NCBI GenBank assembly: GCA_016708585.1
Contig: JADJFK010000026.1
Location: forward strand, 1 to 64,000
Direction of reading: 5' to 3'
From: Sulfuritalea sp.
GTDB lineage: Bacteria; Pseudomonadota; Gammaproteobacteria; Burkholderiales; Rhodocyclaceae
DNA length: 64,000 nt
The translations under genes were made by a program, and so were the position numbers. Of this stretch, positions 33,960 through 42,529 are shown in pieces. The first letter of the stretch is position 1. Every line of letters starts with the position of its first letter. The notes beneath the pieces are model-generated. The model was given only the letters and a program-made list of their open reading frames with translations. It was not told the origin of the DNA and did not search any database.

Positions 33960-35162
33960 TCAGAATCGATACGAATAATGCGCGGACAGGAAGACCATGT
34001 ACGGGTGGTCGTACTTGCCGCTGAGCAGCCGGCTGGGGTCGGAACTGCTGTCCGAACGCGCGTATTCCGCCGCCAGGCCGAGTTCGGACTTGGGGGAGAG
34101 CGTGTATTGGACGCCGGTGCCGAAGCGCCAGGTATCGCCGTTGGGCAGGGCGAACGAGGTCTGGTTCTGGTTCTTGTAGAAGCTGTTGTCGTAGGCGACG
34201 CCGGCATTGATTTTTGTGGTGGCGTCGTACTGGTAGCGCGCGCCGACCGCGACATGCCAGGTGTCCTGCAGCTTCAGGCTGCTGGTGGTCGTTCCGGCAT
34301 TGGTTTCCACTGTGTTCTGCGAAAAACGGCTCCAGTCCTGCCAGCCGAGGTTGCCGGTGACGGCCCAGCGGTCGTTCAGCGTGTGGTAGATGCTGGCCAT
34401 CACCTGCTGCGGTGCGTTCACGCTGGCCTTGACCGGGAAGGTGTGGGTGCGGCCGAGGAGACCCGTCACCGTGGCGTTGATGCTGAAGTCGTACTCCACC
34501 TTGCTGGTCCACACCAGGCCGAGGCGCGTTGCCTTCGAGGGTTCGAACATGAGCCCGACGCGACCGCCGAACTCCCAGTCGGTGTCCTTCTCGTCGGGGT
34601 TGCCGCCGCCGGCCAGGGCCACGCGCTCTAGCTTGAGCAGGCTGTAGTTCGTGGTCAGGCCGATGCTCAGCGACCACTTGTCGTCGATGCGGTAGGCCAG
34701 GCTCGGCTGGATCGTCATGGCCATCATCGCGGTGTTGTCCACCAGATTGCGTCCGGCCCAGCTGTCGCCGAAGTCCAGCGCCAGCCCGAAGTTACCATAC
34801 ACGCCGACTCCGAGCTTCAGTCGGTCGTCGATGCTGTGGCTGTAAAACAGGCTGCCGCCGGGCAGCCAGCCGATTACGTTGCCGGGATCGCGGGTGCCGA
34901 GCAGGGCAGTGCCGTCCACTTCGTACTCGGCCTTGCCGTAGAGCATCTGCGCGCCGGCCACCAGCTGGTTGCCCGAAAGTCGGGTCATGCCCGCCGGATT
35001 TCCATAGACCGTCGAGGCATCTTCGGCGCGCGCCGCGGTGCCGGCCCCGGCAAAGCCGAGGTCGGAGGTGCCAACTTCGTAGAGGTAAAGGCCGCCGGCC
35101 TGGGCGAGTGGGGGCAGGCCGAGCGCGGCAATGGCGATCGAGTTGCGCAGGGTATTTTTCAT
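33960..35162 (-). CDS. OmpP1/FadL-family outer-membrane transporter
   Basis: Outer-membrane beta-barrel that takes up long-chain fatty acids or hydrophobic aromatics. The 400-residue precursor has a signal peptide (LRNSIAIAALGLPPLAQA), then the FadL N-terminal hatch (GGLYLYEVGTSDLGFAGAGTAARAEDASTVYGNPAGMTRL with the NPAGM motif). Amphipathic strands follow, and the protein ends with an aromatic residue (HYSYRF), the barrel-assembly signal. ATG 35162 is preferred; one at 35177 would add five residues. The neighbouring aromatic and acyl-CoA genes fit import of hydrophobic substrates. Confidence 0.92.
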   Translation of the reverse strand: MKNTLRNSIAIAALGLPPLAQAGGLYLYEVGTSDLGFAGAGTAARAEDASTVYGNPAGMTRLSGNQLVAGAQMLYGKAEYEVDGTALLGTRDPGNVIGWLPGGSLFYSHSIDDRLKLGVGVYGNFGLALDFGDSWAGRNLVDNTAMMAMTIQPSLAYRIDDKWSLSIGLTTNYSLLKLERVALAGGGNPDEKDTDWEFGGRVGLMFEPSKATRLGLVWTSKVEYDFSINATVTGLLGRTHTFPVKASVNAPQQVMASIYHTLNDRWAVTGNLGWQDWSRFSQNTVETNAGTTTSSLKLQDTWHVAVGARYQYDATTKINAGVAYDNSFYKNQNQTSFALPNGDTWRFGTGVQYTLSPKSELGLAAEYARSDSSSDPSRLLSGKYDHPYMVFLSAHYSYRF

Positions 35163-35213
35163 GATCCGTTCCATCACGTGAGGGTTGCCGATCAGCTATG
35201 TCGGGGAGAGCTC

Positions 35214-36194
35214 TTATTTCTTGGCGGCGGCCTGCGGCGGCTGCACCGGCATGAAGATGGGCCCGGCGGCGCCGTAGACCTGCATATAGTAGCTGGCACC
35301 GCAACGGAAATAGGTCACGCCGTTGACCATGGTGACATCAGGCGGGCAGGGCAACGAGGCATTGGCTGGTGGCGGCGCCGGTGCGGCCGGTGGCGGAGCG
35401 GGCTGCGCTGCCGGCGCGGTCACGACGACCGTGGTCGTGGCAGGCGGAGGCGGCGGTTTCGACGCCGAAGCGGCGGCGGCGCCAACCACGGCGCCGACCA
35501 CAAATCCGGCGGCGGCTTCGTTGTTGTCCCAGTTGTCATAGTGGGCCGCCGGGGGGTAGTAGGCCGGCGGCGGATAGTAGCCGGCAGGGGGCGCATACGC
35601 AGCCTGATTCGACTGCTGGGCAGTGGTGGCCGTGCTCTGCCGCGACTGCTGGTTCGAGGTCGACGTGGTCTGCCGGCTCTGCTGGTTGCTTGCCGTAGCG
35701 TCCTGACGCTGCGCCTGGTTCGTCGTGCTGGTTGATGAATAAGTCTGCTGGCGCGAAGACTGCTGGCTTGCCGATTGTGATTGCATGCTGCTGGCAGACG
35801 TCTGGCGCGACTGCTGGTTCGCGGACGCAGCCCCCGAGGCCTGCCCGGATCCTGCCTGTGACGCCGCTGCGCCGCCGCTGCCCTGGGCATGGGAGGCGCC
35901 GGCCGCGGATGCACCGCCGCCCGCGCCGTGTGCGCTTTGCGCTCCACCGGAACCGCCGCCAAAGCTGCCACCTGACGCCGACCCCTGCCGCGAAAAACCC
36001 CCGCCACCGCCACCGCCGCCACTGAAGCTGTGACCGCCACCGCCACCACCGCCACCGCCGCTAAAGCTGTGACCGCCACCACCGCCACCGCCGCCGCGTG
36101 CTTCAACGTCCTGAACCGCACCGGCGCCTATGAACAGAACCGCCACCAGCGCAGCGACCGGTGAAACACGCATCCGAGGTCTCCGGGCAATCAT
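35214..36194 (-). CDS. Gly/Gln/Ser-rich exported low-complexity protein
   Basis: 326 residues from ATG 36194, which overlaps the stop of the DUF2092 gene upstream. A signal peptide (VAALVAVLFIGAGAVQDVEA) leads into poly-Gly stretches alternating with HSFSGG. A Gln/Ser/Thr-rich part follows with repeated NQQSRQT units, then a Pro/Tyr stretch (YYPPPAYYPPAAHYDNW), a Gly/Ala helix (AAAGFVVGAVVGAAAAS) and a final conserved-looking part with two Cys (LPCPPDVTMVNGVTYFRCG). It resembles DUF3300-type or surface-exposed proteins. Function unknown; likely in the periplasm or on the surface. Confidence 0.7.
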   Translation of the reverse strand: MIARRPRMRVSPVAALVAVLFIGAGAVQDVEARGGGGGGGGHSFSGGGGGGGGGHSFSGGGGGGGGFSRQGSASGGSFGGGSGGAQSAHGAGGGASAAGASHAQGSGGAAASQAGSGQASGAASANQQSRQTSASSMQSQSASQQSSRQQTYSSTSTTNQAQRQDATASNQQSRQTTSTSNQQSRQSTATTAQQSNQAAYAPPAGYYPPPAYYPPAAHYDNWDNNEAAAGFVVGAVVGAAAASASKPPPPPATTTVVVTAPAAQPAPPPAAPAPPPANASLPCPPDVTMVNGVTYFRCGASYYMQVYGAAGPIFMPVQPPQAAAKK

Positions 36195-37024
36195 TTCAGC
36201 TCTCCTTTGGTATTGACGGCCGCGCCGCGTGTGTCGATGAGCTCCGGCGGGACTTGCACGGCAAACATGATCTGCGACGAATTCGCCGCGGGCTTGAAGC
36301 GGAATGTGGCCTTGTCGAATTTGGGCGACAGATTCCATTTGCTGAAGTCGGCGCGGAACTGCGGCTGGCCGGCTTCCGTCTTGTAAGTGATCACGATGCG
36401 CTCCGGCAGGGGCTTTTTGCCGTCGGCTATCCAGACCTGGAAGTCGACCGCCGCGGTTCGCCCGGCGATGTGATGCACGGGCTTGCCATGCAGCGAGGAA
36501 CGTTCGACGTAGTCGATGCCGGTCAGGCGCCGCTGCAGTTCATCCGCCAGGCGCGACATGAGAACCGGCGCCAGCGGCAGGCGCAGCTTGAGGTCGCGGA
36601 CGTAATGCACCACGGTAGCGTCGATGTCGCCGGGCTGCAGGGTCTGGGCGTAGACGACGCTCTTGCCGTCGCCCGAGCTGACCGTGATCCGCTCGCCGTC
36701 GAACAGCATCAGGTTGTTGCTGCCGTCGCTGGAGGTTTCCGCAACGCGAACGCGATTCGGCCGCTCGACGGCGACATCGCGCACTGCGCCGAACTCGATT
36801 TTCTGGCCGTCGTCCTGAACCGCGTCATAGCTGATGCGCAAGGCGACGCTGAAGCGTTGGCTGCTGCCCAGAAACCGTGCCATTTCAAGCAGGCGGTCAT
36901 GGGCGAAGCGTTGCGATTCGGACGCCAGCGTGAGGGTTTGCAGCGGCGCGGCCGGTGCCTGCGCCTGGGCCACGGCGGCGGTGAGGGCCAGCGATGTGGC
37001 CAGTATCAAGGACTGCTTCAGCAT
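36191..37024 (-). CDS. DUF2092 family periplasmic protein
   Basis: 277-residue precursor with signal peptide (LILATSLALTAAVAQAQA). The body matches DUF2092: FSVALRISYDAVQDDGQKIEFG, VERPNRVRVAETSSDG, DGKSVVYAQTLQ and FQVWIADGKKPLPERIVITY. The predicted fold is a lipoprotein-carrier (LolA)-like half barrel. In other genomes such proteins lie next to repeat-rich exported proteins, as here. Its stop overlaps the start of the Gly-rich protein gene (ATGA), so the two are coupled. Function unknown. Confidence 0.8.
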   Translation of the reverse strand: MLKQSLILATSLALTAAVAQAQAPAAPLQTLTLASESQRFAHDRLLEMARFLGSSQRFSVALRISYDAVQDDGQKIEFGAVRDVAVERPNRVRVAETSSDGSNNLMLFDGERITVSSGDGKSVVYAQTLQPGDIDATVVHYVRDLKLRLPLAPVLMSRLADELQRRLTGIDYVERSSLHGKPVHHIAGRTAAVDFQVWIADGKKPLPERIVITYKTEAGQPQFRADFSKWNLSPKFDKATFRFKPAANSSQIMFAVQVPPELIDTRGAAVNTKGELK

Positions 37025-37093
37025 GGAGTTTTCCTCGTCAAAAATTCATCTGCATTATGCGATAAACGTCACCCGGGCCGGCGGCGGCCTCGA

Positions 37094-37870
37094 TCATTGC
37101 GCCATGCGCCGGTGGCCCGAGTTTTCCACCGCGACATTTATGCCTTTGGCCTTGGCGGTGAGGTTGGTACGCGCGGCGAAGATGGTGCCGTCCGGCAGTA
37201 CCGACATCGTGACATCAAGGGCGATGGCATCGGCCGGGCTGTCGAGATAGGTGGCGACGGCAACGGCGAGCAGGCGATTGGTCGGAATTTCGACATCCAC
37301 ACCGAGGGAATCGCCGGGCTTGAGGTAGTCGCCGAAGCTCAGGCGCACGCGCCGGCCCGGCTCCAGCATCTGCATGCCCATCTTTCCGGCCGTGATCGAC
37401 TGCTGGATCAGGCCGGACAGCGGAGGAACGTACTTGTGCACGAGTTCCGCCGCACTCTTCATGTAGTCCGTCACTTCTTCCTTCTTGTGTTCCGCAACCC
37501 GATTCGCGATCCGGCCCAAGGGCAGCACGCCCGGCATTTTCTTCTCGTCCGCCGCCTGGTTCAGCACGACTTTCTGGATGCTGCCGTCGGCGCCGTAATA
37601 GCAGCGCTTTTGCGTGCTGGACTTCTGCTCGCCATCCTTGCTGACGACGGTGGTTTCTGTCCACTCGTAGGCGCGCATCTGCTGTTCGCTGGCCTGCAGC
37701 CATTGCTTGAGCATGGCCGCGCGCTGCTGCGGCGTCGGTTGGGCCTGCGGCTGCGCCTGGGCGAGGACGATCGGTGCCGCGGCCGCCTGGTCCGCTGCCG
37801 ACAGCGCGGGGAAAGCCAGCGCTGCGACGAGGGCGCCGAAAAAAGCAAGCTTGCGGATGGGGTTGCGCAT
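37094..37870 (-). CDS. Exported protein of unknown function
   Basis: 258 residues from ATG 37870 with a signal peptide (LAFFGALVAALAFPALSAAD). The mature part starts with a Gln/Pro-rich spacer and contains LKQWLQASEQQMRAYEWTET and TQKRCYYGADGSIQKVVLNQ, resembling outer-membrane lipoprotein-sorting-like domains. LLAVAVATYLDSPADAIALD lies near the C-terminus. It is 69 bases upstream of the DUF2092 gene on the same strand, so it probably belongs to the same operon. No catalytic motif is seen. Confidence 0.72.
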   Translation of the reverse strand: MRNPIRKLAFFGALVAALAFPALSAADQAAAAPIVLAQAQPQAQPTPQQRAAMLKQWLQASEQQMRAYEWTETTVVSKDGEQKSSTQKRCYYGADGSIQKVVLNQAADEKKMPGVLPLGRIANRVAEHKKEEVTDYMKSAAELVHKYVPPLSGLIQQSITAGKMGMQMLEPGRRVRLSFGDYLKPGDSLGVDVEIPTNRLLAVAVATYLDSPADAIALDVTMSVLPDGTIFAARTNLTAKAKGINVAVENSGHRRMAQ

Positions 37871-37976
37871 GGTTCGGCTCCATTCGGGGTGAGCGGAAAA
37901 TTTGTTGGCCAGCGCCTTGCAACATGAAGTTCGACGCTGGCCGCGCGGCGGCTCTCTACTTGGTTTCAATGTCATC

Positions 37977-38001
37977 AAAAAGTCGGCGCCGGCGGGACGG
38001 C
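37977..38001 (+). repeat. Dispersed repeat copy 7 (intergenic)
   Basis: AAAAA followed by the core with a GGGACGGC ending (two mismatches). It lies between two minus-strand genes in opposite orientation to them. The same GGCGGGACGGC ending occurs in copy 10. Confidence 0.75.
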
Positions 38002-38064
38002 AAGCATTTTCGATCCCGACCGGTCGCTTCCCCGCAGGGAGAACGCGCCGGTAGAAACCGCCTG

Positions 38065-38565
38065 CTATTTGGCCAGCTTGATGGTCACCGAGCTGACACC
38101 CAGATTGAGCGCCGCACCTTCACCCTTCGACCTGGTGGTGATGACCACCTCTTTCATGTTCTGAAAACTGCTCCCCCCTTTGCCGACGCCGGCCGCGGCG
38201 CCCGCACCGATGCCTTGATAGGTGCCGGGGAAATCCTCGATGTTCTTCAGGAAGTAGACATTGGCCGTGCCGTGAGCCTCGGTATAGCCGACGCCGCCGA
38301 CGGTGACTCCGCTCATGGTGAAGGGGTAATCCTTGCCCTTGAAGTGCAGCACGCCCTTGCCTTCCGCGCCGCCGAAAACCAGGCGCAGCTGTTTCGCGTC
38401 GAACTCGGCGGTAGCGTCCGGCGGCCCGCTCATGGCCTTTTGCCTGGCCTGCGCCTTGGCATCGGCCTTTTGCTGTGCGCCGTCCGCTTGCGCGAACGAC
38501 ACGTGTGCGAAGGACAGCGCGAGGGCTGCAAAAAGGGAACCGAGAATCATTGATTTATTGCGCAT
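38065..38565 (-). CDS. Exported protein resembling DUF1134/SYLF-like lipid-interacting proteins
   Basis: 166 residues from ATG 38565 (GGAGAAA ribosome-binding site) with a signal peptide (ILGSLFAALALSFAHVSFAQ). The central part GGVGYTEAHGTANVYFLKNI, then FPGTYQGIGAGAAAGVGKGG, is similar in style to DUF1134 proteins. The C-terminus (ALNLGVSSVTIKLA) is beta-rich. It is the most upstream of four exported proteins on this strand. Function unknown. Confidence 0.72.
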   Translation of the reverse strand: MRNKSMILGSLFAALALSFAHVSFAQADGAQQKADAKAQARQKAMSGPPDATAEFDAKQLRLVFGGAEGKGVLHFKGKDYPFTMSGVTVGGVGYTEAHGTANVYFLKNIEDFPGTYQGIGAGAAAGVGKGGSSFQNMKEVVITTRSKGEGAALNLGVSSVTIKLAK

Positions 38566-38669
38566 GCGGGTTTCTCCAAAAAAGTGAACTACATTGAACA
38601 TGAAATGCGCCACACCCGGGAGGGAGTGCGCTGCGCTTCATTCGACCGTGGCCCGTCCTGCGGTTTGGG

Positions 38670-38813
38670 TCATTGCTTGAGAATCGGCCGGGCGTGGATC
38701 GCCCGGCCCCGAGGGTTGCCGGCGAAGTCGAGTGTCTTGGTCGAGGTCTCGATCAGTCCGCCGGCATTGGTGGCCGACTGGTTCATGCGGGCACTGGCAG
38801 GGAATTCCGGCAT
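38670..38813 (-). CDS. Possible small protein after the arylsulfatase gene
   Basis: A 47-codon reading frame starts 17 bases after the arylsulfatase stop, with GAGGG before its ATG. It encodes MPEFPASARMNQ..., then ETSTKTLDFAGNPRGRAIHA, ending RPILKQ. No family recognised. Its position suggests it is the last gene of the arylsulfatase unit or the remnant of a longer gene. Only composition and position support it. Confidence 0.35.
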   Translation of the reverse strand: MPEFPASARMNQSATNAGGLIETSTKTLDFAGNPRGRAIHARPILKQ

Positions 38814-38829
38814 GATCCCTCGCCGCGCC

Positions 38830-41263
38830 TCAATCCGACTTCGCCTTCTTTTGCGCGGCGTCGGCGCGAGCCTTGTCGTCCTGCGCCTGTCCGGCCGGCT
38901 TCATTTCCTTCGTTTCGACCGTGACCTTGGCGATCTTGCCGGTGAAGCGCGATCGGGCTTCCGCGCCGATCGCCTCGACCACCGGCGTGCCGAGGTCGAT
39001 GCCGACGTCGGCCGTTTCGTCGGCCGAGAACAGCCCGGCCTGGGTGTGGGGGATGCGTCCTTCGGCCACCTTCTCGCCAGTCACCAGCAGGGTTCCCGTG
39101 CCGCCCTTGCCGGGGCCGCCGCCGTCATAGGCGAAATCGAAACGGATCGTGTTCCTGCCGGCGACAAGCGGCTTGCTGGCGGCGATCGAGGTGCGCTGCA
39201 GCCCGAGGAAGTTGTAATCGTAGGCCGGCACGCCGTCCTTGACATACAGCGACCAGCCGCCGAAACGTCCACCCTGCGCGATGACGGTGCCGCGGGTGCC
39301 CGCCGCCGGTACGTCGATTTCCGCCGTGATGCTCTTGGAGCGGTTCTTCACGTTCGGGAAGACGGCTTCCATCATGCCGCTCATGCCTTCGGCCAGCGTG
39401 ATCGAGCTGCGCCCGGCCATCAGGTCGGGACGGCCGACGGTCTTGGCGTCCAGGCGCTCGAAGACGCGATCGTCGATGGGCAGCACGTGGTACTTTTTCG
39501 CTTCCGTGAGGAACAGGGCCTGCATCTCCTTGAGCTTCTTCGGGTTCTCTGCGGCGAGGTCCCTCGCCAGGCTGAAGTCCGCGCGCACGTTGAACAGTTG
39601 CCAGACATCCTGGTCCAGGGGATGGCGGCCCTTGGCTTCCCATGGCGCCCGATGGATGGTGCGCGCAAGCCAGCCGTCATGGTAAATCGCGCGGTTGCCG
39701 GCGATCTCGAAATACTGCGTGGTGTGTCGTTCCCTGGCCTTGGCGTCCTCGAAGGAATACTTCAGGCTGGTGCCTTCCATCGGGATCTGCTTCGTGCCAT
39801 TGACCACCTTGGGTTCCGGCAGGCCGATCGCCTGGAGGACGGTCGGCGCGACGTCGATGACGTGGCTGAACTGGCCGCGGATCTCGTTCTTCGCCTTGAT
39901 CCCGTTGGGCCAGCGCACCACCATGCCGTTGCGCGTGCCGCCGAAGTCCGAAGGCACCTGCTTCATCCAGCCGAAGGGGGCATCGAGGCCGACCGCCCAG
40001 CCCGCCGCCATGTGCGGATAGGTCTCGGGGCCGCCCCATTTGTCGGCGAGTTTGAGCATGTCCTCGACCTTCTCATGCACGCCGTTGAAATAGGTGTATT
40101 CGTTGAACATGCCGTTCTGGCCGCCTTCGCCGCTGGTACCGTTGTCGCCGGCGATGTAGAAGACCAGCGTGTTGTCCGCCTCGCCGACGGCTTCGAAGGC
40201 CTTGAGCATGCGGCCGATTTCGTGGTCGGTGTAATCGACATAGGCGGCGAACACCTCGGCCTGGAGGATGAACAGGCGCTTCTCGTCGGCCGAGAGCGTG
40301 TTCCAGTCCTTGATCGCCGGTGGCTTGGGCGCCAGCTTGGTGCCGGCGGGGACGACGCCGGCGGCGATCTGCCGCGCCAGGGTTTCCTCGCGCAGCTTGT
40401 CCCAGCCCTGGTCGAACCTGCCCTTGCCCCGCCATTTGGCGATCCAGTCCTTGGGCACGTGGTGCGGGGCGTGGGTGGCGCCGGGGGCGAAATAGACGAA
40501 GGAGGGCTTATCCGGCGTCAGCGCCTTCTGGTACTTGATCCAGGCCACTGCCTTGTCCGTCATGTCGGTGAGGAAGTGGTAGTTCGGGTCGTTCGGCAGT
40601 TCCACCTGGGCCACACCGTCATAGAGGAACGGCGCCCACTGGTTGGTCTCGCCGCCGATGAAGCCATAGAACTTGTCGAAGCCCTGGCGCGTCGGCCAGC
40701 GGTCGAAGGGGCCGGCAACGCTGGCTTCCCACGAGGCGGTCTCGTGCCACTTGCCGAAGGCCGCCGTGCTGTAGCCGTTGAGGCGCAGGGTTTCCGCCAG
40801 CGGTGCCGTGGCGTTGGGGATCTGGCCGGTGTTGCCCGGGAAGCCGGTGGCCATCTCGGTGATGAAGGCCATATTCACCGTGTGATGGTTGCGGCCGGAC
40901 TTCAGCGCCGCGCGCGTCGGCGAGCACAGCGCGGTGGTGTGGAAATTGTTGTAGCGCAGTCCGTCCTGCGCCAGGCCTTCCAGCGTCGGGGTCTTGATCG
41001 GCCCGCCGAAGGTGCTGGTTGCGCCGAAGCCGAGGTCGTCGATCAGCACGATCACCACGTTGGGGGCGCCCTTGGGCGCCTTGACCTCGAAATGCGGCGG
41101 CATCTTTGCCTTGCGCGCATCGATTTCCGTAGGCGGGCCGCTTCGGCTCGGCGATCGGCAGCACCGTGCGGTCGAGTTTGGGCTCCGCCTGCTGCGCGGA
41201 TGCGGTGACGCTGCAGAAGCCGGCAAGCAGGGCAATGAAGGCGGTGCGGCGGATGGATACCAT
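38830..41263 (-). CDS. Arylsulfatase, frameshifted near the N-terminus
   Basis: Alkaline-phosphatase-superfamily sulfatase of about 810 residues, hydrolysing sulfate esters. It starts at ATG 41263 with a signal peptide (RTAFIALLAGFCSVTASAQQ). The frame changes near 41133-41137, where a C-run (CGGCCCGCC in the coding strand) seems to hold one base too many. After it come the metal site NVVIVLIDDLGFGATSTFGG, the CxPxR motif CSPTRAALKSGR whose Cys becomes formylglycine, FAPGATHAPHHVP and AGDNGTSGEGGQNG. The C-terminal ~200 residues form a beta-rich domain. It diverges from the AraC-type gene. Confidence 0.88.
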
Positions 41264-41370
41264 GGGCGTGCTCCCGTTGTTGAAGGCGTCCCGTAGCGGC
41301 AGCGTCGGTCGAACCATTTGCCATCCCGGTCCGATCCCACTCGGGATTGCGTAGTAGAGGCCGCACCGTG

Positions 41371-41395
41371 CCTGTCATTGACAATTTGCGACAGG
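41371..41395. promoter_or_regulatory. Inverted repeat between the arylsulfatase and AraC-type genes
   Basis: CCTGTC (41371-41376) and GACAGG (41390-41395) form perfect six-base arms around 13 bases that contain a TTGACA hexamer. It is placed in the 216-base divergent promoter region and could be an operator for the AraC-type regulator. Confidence 0.35.
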
Positions 41396-41479
41396 TCGCG
41401 CGCGGGTTGTTGCGGCCGGGGCGCGATTGCAGCAACATGGCGGACGCCGAGTCCGGCATGAAGAAGGTTCAAGCAGACG

Positions 41480-42496
41480 ATGAACGAAGGCATGATCCGG
41501 GTTGCGCCCTTGCTTCCGTCACGACAGGTGCTGGAGCGCATGGGTGTCAATTGGGGCGATTTGCTCGACCGATGTGGTCTGCACAACGACCTGTTTGCCC
41601 ATCACGACAACCCGATTGCCTTCGGCGACATGTGTCGCTTCGTCCGGCTTGGTGCCAGCATTTCCCGCTGCGAGCACTTCGGCCTGCTGCTGGCGCACGA
41701 GGCCGGCGTGTCGACGCTGGGTTCCGTCGGCATCTCGGCCTTGCGCAACACCCAGGTCGGTTCCGTGCTCGCGGCGATGATCCGCAACCTGCACCTGCAC
41801 GATCAGGGGGCCGCCCCCTTCCTCAAGGTGGATGGCGGCAATGCCTGCGTGGGTTATGTCGTTGCCGGTTACCATGCCTGCGGCGTCGCCGGCGTGCTCG
41901 ACGCCGCCGTAGGCATCATCCTCCGCATCCTGGCCAGCCTCTGCGGGCCCAACTGGCAGCCGCTGGAAGTGTGCTTCGCCCGTCGTCCGCCGCGGGATGT
42001 CGCGCCCTACCGCGACTTCTTCCGGGTGCCCCTGAACTTCGATGCGCCCTATACCGGCGTGGTCTTCAGGGAGCGCGACCTGCACAAGCGCGTCCAGCTC
42101 GCGCGTCCGGAGCTTGCACCGCCGGACAGCGCCATCGCGGTGGACGACCAGACCACCGTGCCTTTCCCCGTTCTCATCCGGCGCCTGCTGCAGGTACTGC
42201 TGGTCACGCAGCGCTGCTCGGTGACCGGCGCGGCCGACCTGCTGAACATGCACCGGCGGACGCTGAATCGGCGCCTGCAGGCCATGGGCGTCACGTTTCG
42301 CGACCTTGCGGATGAAGCGGCCTACGTCCGCTCGCGCCAACTGCTGGCGGAAACCGACATGCCGCTGGCGAAGGTCGCCAACGTCATGGGCTATGCCGAA
42401 GCCAGCACCTTCAGCCGGCGCTTTCGCCACCGTTCGGGCATCCCGCCGGGGCAGTGGCGCAAGCAGTTCCGCCAGGAATTTGGCGTCCATTCCTGA
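41480..42496 (+). CDS. AraC-family transcriptional regulator
   Basis: 338 residues. The N-terminal ~200 residues match the arabinose-binding-like domain of OruR/ArgR-type AraC regulators (WGDLLDRCGLHNDLFAHHDN, CEHFGLLLAHEAGVSTLGSV). The C-terminal 100 residues hold two helix-turn-helix motifs, SVTGAADLLNMHRRTLNRRL and LAKVANVMGYAEASTFSRRF, the second followed by the family's RHRSGIPPGQWRKQF. It is divergent from the arylsulfatase gene, which it probably controls; the inducer is unknown. The octahaem cytochrome gene follows 33 bases downstream. Confidence 0.93.
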   Translation: MNEGMIRVAPLLPSRQVLERMGVNWGDLLDRCGLHNDLFAHHDNPIAFGDMCRFVRLGASISRCEHFGLLLAHEAGVSTLGSVGISALRNTQVGSVLAAMIRNLHLHDQGAAPFLKVDGGNACVGYVVAGYHACGVAGVLDAAVGIILRILASLCGPNWQPLEVCFARRPPRDVAPYRDFFRVPLNFDAPYTGVVFRERDLHKRVQLARPELAPPDSAIAVDDQTTVPFPVLIRRLLQVLLVTQRCSVTGAADLLNMHRRTLNRRLQAMGVTFRDLADEAAYVRSRQLLAETDMPLAKVANVMGYAEASTFSRRFRHRSGIPPGQWRKQFRQEFGVHS

Positions 42497-42529
42497 ACCG
42501 GCCGCGCTCGGGTTCGCACACGGCATGCC

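Noticed and set aside
36343..36366. AAGTCGGCGC inside the DUF2092 gene as a twelfth copy of the repeat
   Set aside because: Only ten bases match and the palindromic second half is missing; similar 9-10-base matches occur by chance in this GC-rich sequence.
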